A stretch of 25,208 nucleotides of DNA from DATKDU01 sp035512595 (GCA_035512595.1 DATKDU010000227.1:1-25208), one strand, 5' to 3'. Shown: positions 6,778 to 15,856, numbered from the stretch's first letter. A program made the numbers and translations. The notes: generated by a model not told the origin, from the sequence alone.

Positions 6778-9357
6778 ATGATCTTTCGGCGACCATCCCT
6801 CCGCTACTCCCTGGCGGGGGCCGCACTCTTCGCCATGTCGATCGCTTCCGCCGCCCTGGCACAACAGCCGCAGCCGGCAATGCCGCGGGTCAACGTGGGA
6901 ACCGGGGGCGGCCCGTCGTTCGTCTCCGGCACGTGGGGAGGCCTCCAGCTCGCGCTCAGCAACCCGCGCAGCGAGCCGGCGGACCTCTTGTGCCTGACGT
7001 ATCTCGGGGAAGATGCGAAGCTCCAATTCGGCCTCCGCGCTTGGGTGCCGCCGCACGCGCGGCTGCGAGTCTGGCAACCGATTCGCCTCCCCCCCGCCGG
7101 TGAATCGAAGGCCCCCAGCGTGGACTATCACACGCTCCTGTCGGAAGTGAGCTCGTCCTCCGAGGTCCTGCTCCCCGACAGTAGCGGACGACTGGTGCGG
7201 GACGGCGCCTTGCCCCTCGGCACGCGGGGGAAGGTCACCGGCTTCATCGACACCAGGGAGCTGACGCCGACGGGAGTATATCCGGCCGATGCAGTCAACG
7301 ACCTCGTGTTGGCGGCGCGGAGCCAGACGGCATTGTCGCTGCGGACCTCCTATTTCTACGAATCGCCCCTCCCCTTTTATGGACCGGAGAGCCTGGAGGC
7401 GCTGGACTGCCTGGTGATTGCCGACAGCCGCATCCTGGAGGAGCCGGTGGCGCTGGCGGCCGTTCGCCGCTGGCTGCACTCGGGGGGCCGGTTGTGGGTT
7501 TTGCTCGATCAGGTCGATCCGCAGGTGCTAGAGGCTCTGGTCGGCGACCAGTTTGCCTGCCTGGTGGTCGATCGGGTGGGGCTGACGCAGGTGAAAATCG
7601 ACGCCGGGCCGGCGGGCGCGATCGTGCCCGAGGAAGCGGCCGAGTTCGAGGAGCCGGTCGATCTGGTCCGCGTGGTGGCGCGGGACATCGACGTGCTGTA
7701 CACGGTGCAAGGATGGCCGGCAGCGCTGCTCAAGCGATTCGGCGACGGGCAACTGCTGGTCACGACACTGGCGCCGGACGGCTGGCTGCGCACCGTTCGC
7801 CAGCGCGACCGGACCCTGCCCCCCGCCATGTCGGCGATGCTGGCCGCTCCTCTGCCGCCGCAAGGGCGCGAGGGGGTCGTCGCGCTGCGCAACGTCGCGG
7901 CCGACTTTTTCAGCGAGCCGCTGCCGCCTCTGTTGCCCCCCGAAGCGCTGCAGCCGATCGTTCGCGAGTACATCGGCTACCGCATTCCGCCCGCAGGGAT
8001 CGTGGTCGGTTTGCTCGGTCTGTTCAACGGGGTGCTCATCGCCGCGGGGCTGGCGCTGTGGCGTGCGGGACGGCTCAACCGGATCGGGTATGTGATTCCG
8101 GCGGCCGCGCTTTCCGTCGCCCTGCTGCTGGTCCTCGTGGGCGGGAGCTATCGGCGGGGGATTTCCCCCACGGTCGCACAGCTCCAAATGGTCCAGATAC
8201 TCCCGGGGACCGACGACCAGCGGGCCTGGGGGGTGGCCGGACTTTCGTCGGGGAGCACGCTGCCGGCCGAAATCGCCGGGTCGCACGGCGGCTGGGCCGA
8301 ACTGAACTTGCCTCCAGGCGCGGCGGCAACGCGGCGGATGGTTTGGACCGATCACGAAACGTGGCGCTGGGAAAACCTCAGGCAGCCGGCCGGGCTGCAG
8401 CTTGCCACGTACCAAACGGCCACGACGGCAGTGCCGCGCGTCGAGGCGTCCGCCACCCTCTCGGCACAAGGAGTGACGGGCAGGCTCGAGCTGGGCGGCG
8501 GGCGGGGTGCGGAAGATTGCATGGTGGTGACCAACGGCGGCCGGATCGGCGTCAATCTTCGGGACGACGGAACGTTTCTCGCGCCTGCGGACGGAGTGAT
8601 GAGCCACCGCCAGTTCCTGTCGGCCGGACTGCTCACCGACGAGCAGAACCGCCGCCAGCGCGTGCTGACGGAACTGCTCACCGGCCGGCGGCAGGCCGAT
8701 TTTCCCGAGCGGCCGCATTTGTTCTTTTGGACCACGTCCTGGGATACCGGGATCGACTTCGGCCAGCAACTGCGTCCGATCGGCTCGACGCTGGTCGCTG
8801 TGCCGCTAAAGCTCGCGCGTCCCGCCGCCGGCACGGAGGTGGTGATCCCCGCTCCGCTCCTTTCCTTCCGCTCCGTGGGGGGGCCGGACGGAACGGCCGC
8901 CGGCGGCATGTACGACAACCGGCAGCGACAGTGGCTGGAGCGGTCGCGGCCGTCGCTGGTGTGGCTGGAGTTTCAGGTTCCCGAAGTGCTCTTGCCGCTG
9001 GAATCGACGGCGGCCCGCGTCGTCTTCGAGGTGAGCGGACCGGTCCAGCAGCTCGAGGTGTCCGCCTTTCATGACGGGCAGACCGTTCCGCTGGCCACGT
9101 GGACGAGCCCCGTGGGAACGCTCACGGCCAACCTGACCGAGCGGCAGCACCTGGCCCTGTCGCCGGAGGGAACGCTGCGGCTGCGCGTCGCCGGCGGAGG
9201 CGCCGTGACCGAGGGTTTCGACCCGGCCGTAACCGCCGAGGGGCGGGCCAGCTACTGGCGGATCGAGTCGCTGCGGCTGGAGCTGCGGGGGAGAGTGCTG
9301 GGGGACGAACGGGCATCGGCCACTTCGTCGGTTCCGAATGTGAATGACAAACCGTGA
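6778..9357 (+). CDS. Large exported/membrane protein with amidotransferase-like region, ABC transporter partner
   Basis: 859 aa from ATG 6778; ATG 6769 is an equal alternative, and further upstream in-frame codons give an unlikely leader. It starts with a signal peptide (MIFRRPSLRY, hydrophobic core, ALAQQ). Residues about 170-245 include YGPESLEALDCLVIADSRI followed by AVRRWLHSGGRLWVLL, a pattern seen in class I glutamine-amidotransferase-like domains of membrane proteins; the catalytic Cys is not apparent. Two membrane helices lie near 407-429 and 438-457, followed by a roughly 400-residue soluble C-terminal part with beta-rich segments. The next genes encode an ABC ATPase and an ABC-2 permease. 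The order recalls gliding-type Gld ABC systems, where an accessory membrane protein works with GldA/GldF, but I see no clear GldG homology. The role is therefore inferred from context. A heptamer-repeat hairpin follows the stop by 10 bp. Confidence 0.7.
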   Translation: MIFRRPSLRYSLAGAALFAMSIASAALAQQPQPAMPRVNVGTGGGPSFVSGTWGGLQLALSNPRSEPADLLCLTYLGEDAKLQFGLRAWVPPHARLRVWQPIRLPPAGESKAPSVDYHTLLSEVSSSSEVLLPDSSGRLVRDGALPLGTRGKVTGFIDTRELTPTGVYPADAVNDLVLAARSQTALSLRTSYFYESPLPFYGPESLEALDCLVIADSRILEEPVALAAVRRWLHSGGRLWVLLDQVDPQVLEALVGDQFACLVVDRVGLTQVKIDAGPAGAIVPEEAAEFEEPVDLVRVVARDIDVLYTVQGWPAALLKRFGDGQLLVTTLAPDGWLRTVRQRDRTLPPAMSAMLAAPLPPQGREGVVALRNVAADFFSEPLPPLLPPEALQPIVREYIGYRIPPAGIVVGLLGLFNGVLIAAGLALWRAGRLNRIGYVIPAAALSVALLLVLVGGSYRRGISPTVAQLQMVQILPGTDDQRAWGVAGLSSGSTLPAEIAGSHGGWAELNLPPGAAATRRMVWTDHETWRWENLRQPAGLQLATYQTATTAVPRVEASATLSAQGVTGRLELGGGRGAEDCMVVTNGGRIGVNLRDDGTFLAPADGVMSHRQFLSAGLLTDEQNRRQRVLTELLTGRRQADFPERPHLFFWTTSWDTGIDFGQQLRPIGSTLVAVPLKLARPAAGTEVVIPAPLLSFRSVGGPDGTAAGGMYDNRQRQWLERSRPSLVWLEFQVPEVLLPLESTAARVVFEVSGPVQQLEVSAFHDGQTVPLATWTSPVGTLTANLTERQHLALSPEGTLRLRVAGGGAVTEGFDPAVTAEGRASYWRIESLRLELRGRVLGDERASATSSVPNVNDKP

Positions 9358-9366
9358 GCTGGCGCT

Positions 9367-9514
9367 TCCAATCTCGAAATCCGAAATCGGAAACTCGACA
9401 CAAGCACGAATTCGAGAAATCGGAATGCTTCAAACGACAAGTACTTCTATTTCGAACATTTCGCATTTGAGTTTTGGATTTGTTTCGGATTTCGTGTTTC
9501 GAATTTCGGATTTA
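9367..9514. repeat. Heptamer-repeat hairpin, family c (CCGAAAT)
   Basis: The left arm (about 9367-9424) contains CGAAATC/CCGAAAT-type 7-bp units. The right arm (about 9449-9514) has the reverse-complement units (ATTTCGG, ATTTCGA). Imperfect pairing spans about 60 bp. This fills the 195-bp gap between the 6778 gene and the ABC ATPase gene. It is much richer in A+T than its surroundings. Confidence 0.75.
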
Positions 9515-9552
9515 TCCCCCAACCTCCCACGCCATTGACGATTCGACATGCT

Positions 9553-10551
9553 ATGCCTGACACTCCGCTGGTAGAAATCGATCGGCTCACCAAAAAGTAC
9601 GGCGCGTTCACGGCGCTCGATAACCTGACGCTGAACGTCCCCGCCGGCCAGATCCTGGGGCTGATCGGCCCCAACGGCGCGGGCAAGACCACGGCGATCA
9701 AAATCCTGGTCGGCCTGGCCCGCCCCACCAGCGGCAGCGCGCGGATCGCGGGGGCCGATTGCCTCTCCGATGCGCGGCGCATCAAGCGGATGGTGGGCTA
9801 CATGCCCGACACCTTCGGCTCGTACGACAACATGCGCGTCCACGAGTACCTCGACTTCTTCGGCGCGACCTTCGGCATCCCGCCGCGGCAGCGGAAAACG
9901 AGAATCGACGACGTCATGGATACCACCGGCACCACCTACATGCGCGACAAGTTCGTGGAAAGCCTCAGCCACGGGATGGCGCAGCGCGTCGGCATTGCCC
10001 GCACGCTGCTGCACGATCCGCCCCTCTTGATTCTCGACGAGCCGGCCAACGGCCTCGATCCGCAGGCCCGCATCGAGATGCGCGACCTGTTGTTGTCGCT
10101 GGCCAGGCGGGGCAAGACGCTGATCGTCACCAGCCACATCCTCCCCGAGCTGTCCCGGATTTGCGACCGCATCGCCATCGTGGCGCACGGCAAGCTGCGG
10201 GCCCACGGCACGATCGACGAGATCGGCCGGCAGGTCAGTCAAAAGCGGACGATCGAGGCGCAGCTCGCCACGGCCGAGCAGGTCGCTGGCGCGGCCGAGC
10301 AGATTCGGCAGTTCGTCGAGCCAGGGGCGGAGGTCGTCGAGTCAACGACCGAAGCGGCCGTCCGGTTCCGCACGGCGCGGCCGGAAGCAGAGCTGGGCGA
10401 CCTGCTGGCGGACCTGGTGGGGGCCGGCCTCCGCGTGACCCAATTTCGCGAGGTGCAGACCGACCTGGAAGAGGCCTTCATGTCGTTCCTCCGTCCGGAG
10501 GAAGCGGCCCCCAGTGCCGCCGTAGCCGCTGCCGGAGGACCGCAGAAGTGA
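9553..10551 (+). CDS. ABC transporter ATP-binding protein (ABC-2 exporter type)
   Basis: 332 aa from ATG 9553; a TTG at 9535 would add six residues, and neither has a clear Shine-Dalgarno. Motifs are complete: Walker A GPNGAGKTT (about residue 39), signature LSHGMAQRVG (about 138), Walker B LLILDEPANGLD (about 158) and H-loop TSH (about 193). The C-terminal extension of about 100 residues after the ATPase core is typical of the DrrA/CcmA/GldA-like group that drives ABC-2 permeases. The next gene is its permease, starting at a GTG that overlaps this stop (GTGA), so the two are almost certainly co-translated. The substrate is unknown. Confidence 0.92.
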   Translation: MPDTPLVEIDRLTKKYGAFTALDNLTLNVPAGQILGLIGPNGAGKTTAIKILVGLARPTSGSARIAGADCLSDARRIKRMVGYMPDTFGSYDNMRVHEYLDFFGATFGIPPRQRKTRIDDVMDTTGTTYMRDKFVESLSHGMAQRVGIARTLLHDPPLLILDEPANGLDPQARIEMRDLLLSLARRGKTLIVTSHILPELSRICDRIAIVAHGKLRAHGTIDEIGRQVSQKRTIEAQLATAEQVAGAAEQIRQFVEPGAEVVESTTEAAVRFRTARPEAELGDLLADLVGAGLRVTQFREVQTDLEEAFMSFLRPEEAAPSAAVAAAGGPQK

Positions 10552-12206
10552 TCAACCCGGTCCTCGTCCGCGAGCTTTCGGGAACGCTGCAATTGCGCCG
10601 CGTCTGGCTATTGCAATGCGCTCTGGCGGTCCTGTTCTCGCTGCTGATCTGGCTGCGCTGGCCGACCGACGCGCTGGTCGCCGAATCGGGGGGCCGGGCG
10701 CAAGAGGTGCTGCGGCTGTTTGCTTACGGCTTGCTGGCGACCATGCTCCTGCTCCTGCCCGTGTTTCCTGCCATCAGCATCGTGCGGGAAAAAATCCGCG
10801 GCACTTTGGCGCTGCTCCTCAACACGCCGATGGGACCGTGGCGGATTTACCTCGGCAAGTTCGCCGGGGTCATGGCGCTGGCGGGGCTGGTCCTGCTACT
10901 CAGTCTGCCGGCGGCCGCCGCCTGTTACGCGATGGGAGGGGTCTCGCTCACCGGCGACCTGCTCCCCGTCTATGGAATCCTGGCCCTCACCGCGGTGCAG
11001 ACGACGGCCATCGCCTTTCTGGTCAGCAGCTATTCCGGCAGCACCGACGCCGCCGTCCGCTGGACGTACGGGGTCGTGCTGATCCTGACCATCGTGACGC
11101 TAATGCCGCATTATTTCTTCGTCGGCACCGGCGGCCTGCGGGGAATTGCCGTCGAGTGGCTGCGGTGTGTCTCCCCGCTGGCCGCGCTGATGGCCCAACT
11201 GGGAGCGTCGGAGTTCGGCGGCCAAGGGGTCGTGACGACGATCAACATTCCCGGCCGGTTCGCATTCCTGTCCCTGGGGACGGCGCTGATTGCCGGCGTG
11301 TGGACGATCAGCCGGCTGAACCACACCATCTTCGACCGCTCCCGCGCCGCGGGCCTGGTCAGCGACGAGCTGGGCACAGGCGCGCGGCTGCTGCGGCGGC
11401 TGGTGTTTCTGGTCGATCCGCATCGCCGCTCGCGCCCCATCGGCCGGTTCACCAATCCGATGATGGTCAAGGAGTTCCGCTGCCGCAAATTCGGCCGTTT
11501 GCACTGGCTGCTGCGGCTGGTGGCCGCGTGCATCGTCCTGTCGCTGGCGCTGACCATTCTCACCACGACCCGCACCATCGAGTGGGACGTCCCCACGATC
11601 GGCGCGATCATGGTCGTGCTGCAAGTCGCGCTGCTGGTCGTCATTACCCCTAGCCTGGCGGCCGGCATCATCAGCGCCGAGCGCGAAAGCGGCGGCTGGG
11701 CGCTGTTGCAAATGACGCCGATCTCCGTGTGGCGAATCGCCTGGGGGAAGCTCTTGTCGGTGATTCTCACGCTGGGGTTGATTTTGTGCGCGACGCTGCC
11801 GGGCTACCTGGTGATGGTCTACATCGATCCGGGGCAAGGCCAGCAGATTCAGCGGGTGGTGATCTGCCTCGTCGCGACCGCCCTGTGTACCATGCTCCTG
11901 TGTGCCGCGATCGGCAGCCTGTTTTCGCAGACGGCGCCGGCAACCGCGACCGCTTACGCCGTCATTCTCTTCATTTGCATCGGACCGCTGCTAGTGTGGT
12001 GGTTTCGCGATGCGCCGTTCGGCCACCAGTTGGTCGAGGCGGCACTGACCATCAATCCGATTGCCGCGCCCTTGAGCGTCATTCGGCTGGAAGGCTTTCG
12101 CGATTATCAGCTCATTCCCGCGCATTGGTGGTTTCAGGGGATCGCGTCGCTCGTCAGCCTGGTGGTGCTCGTCGTGCAGATTCACCGCTTGTCGCGGCCG
12201 CAGTAG
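10548..12206 (+). CDS. ABC-2 type permease, double-length (two fused halves)
   Basis: 552 aa from GTG 10548, chosen because it overlaps the ATPase stop (GTGA) and begins the conserved NPVLVREL segment. There are two homologous-looking halves. The first opens INPVLVRELSGTLQLRR and the second, near residue 300, opens TNPMMVKEFRCRKFGR. Each is followed by about six hydrophobic helices and contains a conserved ABC-2 style EKIRGTLALLLNTPM or ERESGGWALLQMTPI stretch (about residues 82 and 380). The usual ABC-2 permease has one such unit of about 250-300 aa and acts as a dimer. Here both halves of the channel seem to be on one chain. The transported substrate is not indicated. The HEAT-repeat gene follows after 7 bp. 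Confidence 0.88.
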   Translation: MINPVLVRELSGTLQLRRVWLLQCALAVLFSLLIWLRWPTDALVAESGGRAQEVLRLFAYGLLATMLLLLPVFPAISIVREKIRGTLALLLNTPMGPWRIYLGKFAGVMALAGLVLLLSLPAAAACYAMGGVSLTGDLLPVYGILALTAVQTTAIAFLVSSYSGSTDAAVRWTYGVVLILTIVTLMPHYFFVGTGGLRGIAVEWLRCVSPLAALMAQLGASEFGGQGVVTTINIPGRFAFLSLGTALIAGVWTISRLNHTIFDRSRAAGLVSDELGTGARLLRRLVFLVDPHRRSRPIGRFTNPMMVKEFRCRKFGRLHWLLRLVAACIVLSLALTILTTTRTIEWDVPTIGAIMVVLQVALLVVITPSLAAGIISAERESGGWALLQMTPISVWRIAWGKLLSVILTLGLILCATLPGYLVMVYIDPGQGQQIQRVVICLVATALCTMLLCAAIGSLFSQTAPATATAYAVILFICIGPLLVWWFRDAPFGHQLVEAALTINPIAAPLSVIRLEGFRDYQLIPAHWWFQGIASLVSLVVLVVQIHRLSRPQ

Positions 12207-12213
12207 GTTCTCC

Positions 12214-13977
12214 ATGTTGCGCTTCATTTTCAGTGTTGTGTTACCGGCGGCCATGCTTGCCGCGCTGTTGCCGGCCGCGGCACAGGAAATTCGCCCGGAC
12301 TATGCCATTGCGACCGATCCGGTGCTCGAGGCGCCCCCGCCGGTGCCGCCCGACACCAGGCGGCTGACCGACCTGTGGCTGGTGGCCCTGGCGCGTCCCG
12401 AATCGCAGATGCAGCGGCAAACGGCGGAAGCGATTGTCCGCGCGCACGCCGATGGAATCGGCGGCCTGGAAAAATCGTGTCCGGCGCTCGTGAAAATTGT
12501 GGCTGCCGAAAAATCGCATCCCGCGGCCCGCTATGCGGCCGCCCAGGCTTTGGTCGCGCTCGACCACAAGGCAGGAGCGGCGGCGCTCCGCGCGGCAGCA
12601 GAGCAGCACGGCTCGCTCGTCCGGCAGGTGGTCGAGCCGGCACTGGCCCGCTGGAACGACCAGCCGATCCGCGCCGTGTGGCTGGCCCGGCTGAAGGACC
12701 CCCACGCCCAGCGCCGCGACTTGCTCTTGGCGCTTGCCGGCCTGGGAACGGTCCGCGAGGAATCGGCCGCGCCCCTGTGCCTGGCGCTGGCCGCCGACGT
12801 GCATCGATCGGCCGACGTGCGGCTGGCGGCGGCCCGCGCCGCCGGCAGCATTGCCGACCGCGGCTGGGAGGAGCAGGCGGAAAAATGGGCCGGCGCCGCC
12901 AGCGCACCGCTGATCGACCGGCTGTGTGCCGCGGCACTCCTGATACGGCACCAGTCGGCCCAGGCGCAGGAGATTCTGGCCCGGCTGGCGAAGGATGCCG
13001 AGCCGGCGGTCGCGTCCGCGGCACTGGCCCACCTGCACACCATCGACGTGGAGCTGGTGCTGCCGCTGGCGGAGGACGCCATGCGCAGCGCGGACGCGAA
13101 CGTTCGCAAAGAAGGGGCCGCCGCCTACGTGCTGCGTCCGACGCCGGAGCGGGTCCAGACGCTCGCTGCGTTGCTCGACGACCCTCATCCGGCGCTGCGC
13201 GGGCAAGTCCGCGACGATCTGTTTCGCCTGGCCAAGGCCGCGGAGCTGGACGAGAGCGTCCGCGCGGCGGCGACGGAAATGCTCGCCGGAGAAAGCTGGC
13301 GCGGGCAGGAGCAGGCGGCCCTGCTGCTGGCGGCACTCGACCACAAGCCGGCAGCGCCGCGGCTGGTGGAGCTGCTGGAGTCCAAGCGGCCGGAGGTGAT
13401 GGTGGCTACGGCATGGGGGCTGCGAAAGCTGGCAATTCCTGAGACGCTGCCGGCCATCTTCGACAAGGCCCGCCGGCAGACGGAGGGTCGCAAACGGGGG
13501 GGCGATGTGCCCGGACTCGATGCCCAGGTCGCCCACTTGTGCGAAGCGCTCGGCCTGATGAAGTACGCCCCCGCCGATCCCGTGCTGCGGGAGTACATCC
13601 CCAAGCGGCAGGACTGGATGCTGTCGCGAATGGCCGGCATTTGGGCGCTGGGGCACTTGCACGCCGGCGAGCCCGACGAAGAGCTGGCGTTGCTGCTCAT
13701 CGCGCGGCTGACGGATAGCGACCCCATGAACCCGGAAACCCAGGCCGCGCGGGTGTCGTCCGCCCTGTCGCTCGGCCGCATGTTGGCCGTTTCGCAGGAG
13801 CCCGCCATGCGTGCATGGATGGGGCCGGAGATCAATCCCGAACCGGTCGATATGTCCATCCGCTGGGCGCTGATCGAGATGACCGGCGAAGAACTGCCGC
13901 CGCCGCTAGCGCCGGCGGGCCGACTGCGGACCTGGTTTCTCGAGCCGCTGGCCGCTCCGGGAGAGGCGGGCCGCTGA
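12214..13977 (+). CDS. Secreted HEAT-repeat-like protein
   Basis: 587 aa from ATG 12214, 7 bp after the permease stop. It has a signal peptide (MLRFIFSVVLPAAMLAALLPAAAQ) and then a mature protein made almost entirely of alanine/leucine-rich helical pairs, such as ARYAAAQALVALDHKAGAAAL and AALDDPHP-type segments. This matches HEAT/PBS-lyase-like repeats, which form a curved scaffold for protein binding. There is no catalytic motif. The position at the end of the ABC operon suggests an extracytoplasmic partner of the transporter, but that is inference from gene order alone. Confidence 0.8.
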   Translation: MLRFIFSVVLPAAMLAALLPAAAQEIRPDYAIATDPVLEAPPPVPPDTRRLTDLWLVALARPESQMQRQTAEAIVRAHADGIGGLEKSCPALVKIVAAEKSHPAARYAAAQALVALDHKAGAAALRAAAEQHGSLVRQVVEPALARWNDQPIRAVWLARLKDPHAQRRDLLLALAGLGTVREESAAPLCLALAADVHRSADVRLAAARAAGSIADRGWEEQAEKWAGAASAPLIDRLCAAALLIRHQSAQAQEILARLAKDAEPAVASAALAHLHTIDVELVLPLAEDAMRSADANVRKEGAAAYVLRPTPERVQTLAALLDDPHPALRGQVRDDLFRLAKAAELDESVRAAATEMLAGESWRGQEQAALLLAALDHKPAAPRLVELLESKRPEVMVATAWGLRKLAIPETLPAIFDKARRQTEGRKRGGDVPGLDAQVAHLCEALGLMKYAPADPVLREYIPKRQDWMLSRMAGIWALGHLHAGEPDEELALLLIARLTDSDPMNPETQAARVSSALSLGRMLAVSQEPAMRAWMGPEINPEPVDMSIRWALIEMTGEELPPPLAPAGRLRTWFLEPLAAPGEAGR

Positions 13978-14075
13978 AGCTCACACGCGGCACTGCCCCC
14001 AGCCAATGAGTCGAACTACGCTGTCCCATCGGGATTCTGCGGTGCTCCAACCGTGGACCGATGCCAGCCGTTTGG

Positions 14076-14167
14076 TTTTTTCACGGAGGCACAAAGGCGC
14101 AGAGGCACAGGGCAGCATGGATGAATGTCTGCTCTGTGACTCCGTGTCTCGGTGCCTCCGTGAAAAG
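14076..14167. repeat. Hairpin of 9-bp tandem repeats (CGGAGGCAC / AGAGGCACA)
   Basis: The left arm (14076-14115) reads TTTTTCACGGAGGCAC and then tandem 9-bp units. The right arm (14131-14167) is its reverse complement with mismatches, ending GGTGCCTCCGTGAAAAG. The arms pair over about 37 bp with a loop of about 15 bp. A second copy of one arm lies at 15731-15773. Confidence 0.85.
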
Positions 14168-14265
14168 TAGCGGACGCCATCTTGCTTCGCGGATCGGACT
14201 CGGCTGGATCGTTCCATTCGACTTAATTTCCTGTCCCGCGCCGGGTGAACCTCGCCGCGGCCCAG

Positions 14266-14300
14266 AATCTTTGTAGCGGGCAAAGATTTTGACCGTTTTT
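14266..14300 (+). terminator. Terminator-like hairpin between convergent genes
   Basis: Perfect arms AATCTTTG/CAAAGATT (14266-14273, 14281-14288) with a 7-nt loop. On the plus strand TTGACCG and then a T6 run follow at 14295-14300. It lies 16 bp past the stop of the minus-strand PQQ gene and could serve either direction. The T-run is offset from the stem, so intrinsic termination is plausible but uncertain. Confidence 0.45.
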
Positions 14301-14303
14301 TCA

Positions 14304-15665
14304 TTACCGATTGCCAAGGCAGTACAAAAACTCGTCGCGCTTGCCGCCGGTCCGAAACGCGACCCGCAAAAAGAGCCGATTGCCGCTGACGGCCGGGCTG
14401 GCGAACGCATCGGTGCCGAGCTGGTTGCTTGCGACGAGCTCGAATCGCTCGGGATTGGATTTGAACACGAACATCGTCCCTTTCTCATTGGCCCAGTAGA
14501 TGTGTCCGCCGGCCAGGACCGGCGAAGCGCTCACCGATCCCCCGAGCTTCTTGTTCCACATCTCCTCGCCGTCGCTGGCCCGCCAGCAGTAGACGACGCC
14601 GTTATCGGTCAGGGCGTAGAGATGCCCGTCCGCAGCCAGCATCGACTGCTCGTAGCACTTCTGCGTATGGCTCCAGAGAACGTTGCCGCTGCCGTCGGCC
14701 GCGATGGCGATGGTCTCGCTTCCCGGATAGCCGCCGCTGGCAAAGACCGTGTCGCCGTCCCAGACGACGGTGCCGCAGGTGGCGGCCGTCGTCCCGTTCA
14801 CCGACCACAGCAGCTTGCCGCCGTTGGGGTCGTAGCTGGCGACCTGGTCGGCCCCGCTGATCAGCAGTTGATCGCGGCCGGCGACGTGGGCAATCGACGG
14901 CGGCGAGTAGCTGATGTTCGCCGGCCGCCGCGTCCGCCAGACCTCGTTGCCGTCGGCCCGGTTGAACGCGGCTAGAAACGAGCTCCCGTCGTACTCGGCC
15001 GCGATGATCAGTGTCCCGCGGTAGAGGACCGGCGAGGGAGCATAGCCGTATTCATATCGCTGCGGGTTGAACGGGCCGGCAGTGATCTGCCACAGTTGCT
15101 TCCCTTCAGAATCGAGTGCCGTGGCCTGAATGGTCTCGTGATGAAAGAACGTGACGAACAGCCGCTCGCCGTCGCAGGCGATCGTCGGCGTGGCGTGGGT
15201 GTTCTTGGAATGGATGCTCTCCGGGAAGCCGCCGCGGCTGACTTCCGTGATCCATAACTGCTCTCCTGTGGTCAGGTCGTAGGCCACGACCGACTGAGTC
15301 TGCTGCGCGTCGTCGGCCGTCGAAACAAAGATGCGATTGCCCACGATGGTCGGCGAGCTATGCCCCCGGCCAGGGATGGGCGATTTCCAGACGACGTTTT
15401 CGGTCTCACTGAAGCGCGTGGGGGGCGATGCGGACGCCGGGGCAATGCCGTTGCGGCTCGGTCCCCGCCACCAGGGCCAGTCGGTCTCTGCCGAGAGCGC
15501 CGGAAACTCGGCAAGCCCCTGCTCCCTTTCATTCTCTGCCGCGGCGGTGACCGGCCTGGTCACCGGCTGCTGACCGGAGGAGGGGCCGCAGCCGAGGACG
15601 AGGAGGCCCAGCGGCGCGGCAACGAGAAAGTAGAATGAGGGGCGGCTCGCGACGGTGATTTGCAT
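14304..15665 (-). CDS. PQQ-like beta-propeller lipoprotein
   Basis: 453 aa from ATG 15665. This start puts a lipoprotein signal at the N-terminus, with lipobox LVLGC and Cys26 as the lipidated residue; a longer frame to 15764 runs through a repeat and is not credible. The mature part has repeated four-strand blade motifs with the PQQ-repeat look: VVAYDLTTGEQLW, LAAFNRADGNEVW, VASYDPNGGKLLW and VYCWRASDGEEMW. An early WPWWRGPSRNG segment is common in planctomycete members. The fold is shared with BamB and quinoprotein dehydrogenases; the Ca/PQQ-binding residues of true dehydrogenases are not evident, so enzyme activity is doubtful. It is expected to be anchored to a membrane facing the periplasm. 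It is divergent from the sulfatase gene. Confidence 0.85.
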   Translation of the reverse strand: MQITVASRPSFYFLVAAPLGLLVLGCGPSSGQQPVTRPVTAAAENEREQGLAEFPALSAETDWPWWRGPSRNGIAPASASPPTRFSETENVVWKSPIPGRGHSSPTIVGNRIFVSTADDAQQTQSVVAYDLTTGEQLWITEVSRGGFPESIHSKNTHATPTIACDGERLFVTFFHHETIQATALDSEGKQLWQITAGPFNPQRYEYGYAPSPVLYRGTLIIAAEYDGSSFLAAFNRADGNEVWRTRRPANISYSPPSIAHVAGRDQLLISGADQVASYDPNGGKLLWSVNGTTAATCGTVVWDGDTVFASGGYPGSETIAIAADGSGNVLWSHTQKCYEQSMLAADGHLYALTDNGVVYCWRASDGEEMWNKKLGGSVSASPVLAGGHIYWANEKGTMFVFKSNPERFELVASNQLGTDAFASPAVSGNRLFLRVAFRTGGKRDEFLYCLGNR

Positions 15666-15730
15666 TCCGGCTCCTGAATTTGTCGAAGTCGTCTTGACCT
15701 GCGACCGATGCCGATCAAGCACGCTGTGGT

Positions 15731-15773
15731 ATTTTCGCACGGAGGCACTGAGGCGCAAAGGCACAGAGCAGCC
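15731..15773. repeat. Single arm of the 9-bp tandem repeat
   Basis: CGCACGGAGGCACTGAGG and two further 9-bp units match the left arm at 14076-14115 closely. No opposite arm is visible nearby. It lies in the divergent gap between the PQQ and sulfatase genes, about 90 bp upstream of the sulfatase start. Confidence 0.75.
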
Positions 15774-15851
15774 ATTCTTTCAAGTCCGGCCATTGCGTGC
15801 GGCCAGCGTTTGAATGTACCTTGCCCTGAACGTGCGACACAACCTTGGCTT

Positions 15852-15856
15852 GGAGG
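15852..15856 (+). promoter_or_regulatory. Ribosome binding site of the sulfatase gene
   Basis: GGAGG lies 7 bp before ATG 15864. This is one of the few strong Shine-Dalgarno sites in the window, and it decides this start over the longer frame reaching back to 15708. Confidence 0.75.

Larger units (their letters stand above)
13978..14303. other. Intergenic region between convergent genes, with repeat hairpins
   Basis: 326 bp between the stops of the HEAT gene (+) and the PQQ gene (-). It contains the 9-bp repeat hairpin (14076-14167) and a terminator-like hairpin (14266-14300). I see no gene in it. Confidence 0.7.

Noticed and set aside
7494..9074. Long +frame (526 codons) inside the 859-aa protein gene
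   Set aside because: Ala/Arg/Gly-rich low-complexity translation in a shifted frame; the other frame has a signal peptide, helices and normal composition.
12241..13662. Antisense frame (473 codons) over the HEAT gene
   Set aside because: Shadow frame; the plus frame has a signal peptide and regular helical repeats.
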